Shown here: piece after piece, positions 63,944 to 64,000 of the stretch
Layout of the letters: the number at the start of each line of letters is the position of its first letter
How positions within the stretch are numbered: position 1 is the first letter of the stretch
Origin: Thermoanaerobaculia bacterium
GTDB lineage: Bacteria > Acidobacteriota > Thermoanaerobaculia > UBA5066
Direction of reading: 5' to 3'
DNA: 64,000 bases
Assembly: GCA_022071945.1 (NCBI GenBank)
Contig: JAJVIN010000022.1
Span: 1-64,000, forward strand
Program-made: the position numbers and the translations under genes
The notes under the pieces: generated by a model
What the model saw: the letters and a program-made list of their open reading frames with translations, nothing else
Database searches by the model: none
Told to the model about the DNA's origin: nothing

Positions 63944-64000
63944 GGCGGCGGCGAGACGCGTCTTCCCCGATCACGACCGTCCGGCTCACCCTGCACCCCG

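Overview
The window is about 64 kb of GC-rich bacterial chromosome with tightly packed genes, many GTG/TTG starts and many 4-nt GTGA start/stop overlaps. It contains the replication-origin neighbourhood: rpmH-rnpA-yidD-yidC-mnmE on the minus strand, diverging from dnaA-dnaN-recF-gyrB-gyrA on the plus strand, with the partition block mnmG-rsmG-parA-parB-bactofilin about 13 kb away. Other features are bacillithiol biosynthesis genes, a split F1Fo ATP synthase operon with paired b subunits, a GTP-dependent PEP carboxykinase, an Hcp protein and a bactofilin beside parAB. Together these suggest a Gram-negative-type organism (TonB receptor, lipoproteins), most likely an Acidobacteriota member. That placement is inference from gene content only. 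No mobile element, phage, CRISPR array or rRNA was seen.

Layout. 1-8 kb: tRNA-Ala, a secreted M4 metalloprotease, a cobalamin-riboswitch-controlled BtuB-like receptor, phosphatidylserine decarboxylase and PEPCK with a strong terminator. 8-16 kb: a YfhO-like membrane protein, a DUF2785 protein, an MscS channel fused to a cyclic-nucleotide-binding domain, and a CHASE-like/HAMP/PAS/GGDEF/EAL protein. 16-19.6 kb (minus): an RDD / DUF4097 / membrane Ser-Thr kinase / DUF4870 cluster. 19.5-25 kb: adenosine deaminase, then bshA, bshB and bshC, with a methyltransferase translationally coupled to bshC. 25-31 kb: atpF'-atpF-atpH-atpA-atpG-atpD-atpC (minus); the genes for subunits a and c are not here. 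31-38 kb: a Cys-cluster protein, a very large PAS/GAF histidine kinase coupled to a PhnD-like lipoprotein, a repeat-rich spacer and an MscS channel. 38-43.4 kb: bactofilin, parB, parA, rsmG and mnmG. Here a tandem duplication has produced two perfect parS sites and an in-frame parA/rsmG chimera. 43.5-49 kb: hemolysin-III, an EamA transporter, an unknown lipoprotein/cytoplasmic gene pair, a PlsC-type acyltransferase and a sphingomyelin-synthase-like PAP2_C protein. 49-64 kb: Hcp, then the origin block, ending in a transaldolase-family protein lacking its catalytic lysine and a DUF507 protein.

How the genes work together. The origin block supplies replication initiation (DnaA, beta clamp, RecF, gyrase), membrane protein insertion (YidC/YidD), RNase P protein and tRNA wobble modification (MnmE, MnmG). 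ParA, ParB and parS position the origin, and the coupled bactofilin may anchor that system. BshA, BshB and BshC should make bacillithiol, and the methyltransferase coupled to bshC may N-methylate it. The most notable structures are the parS-centred tandem duplication, the putative N-methyl-bacillithiol methyltransferase, the transaldolase homologue with Arg at the Schiff-base position, the PhnD/histidine-kinase sensor pair and an unrecognised two-gene cassette at 45.3-46.7 kb.
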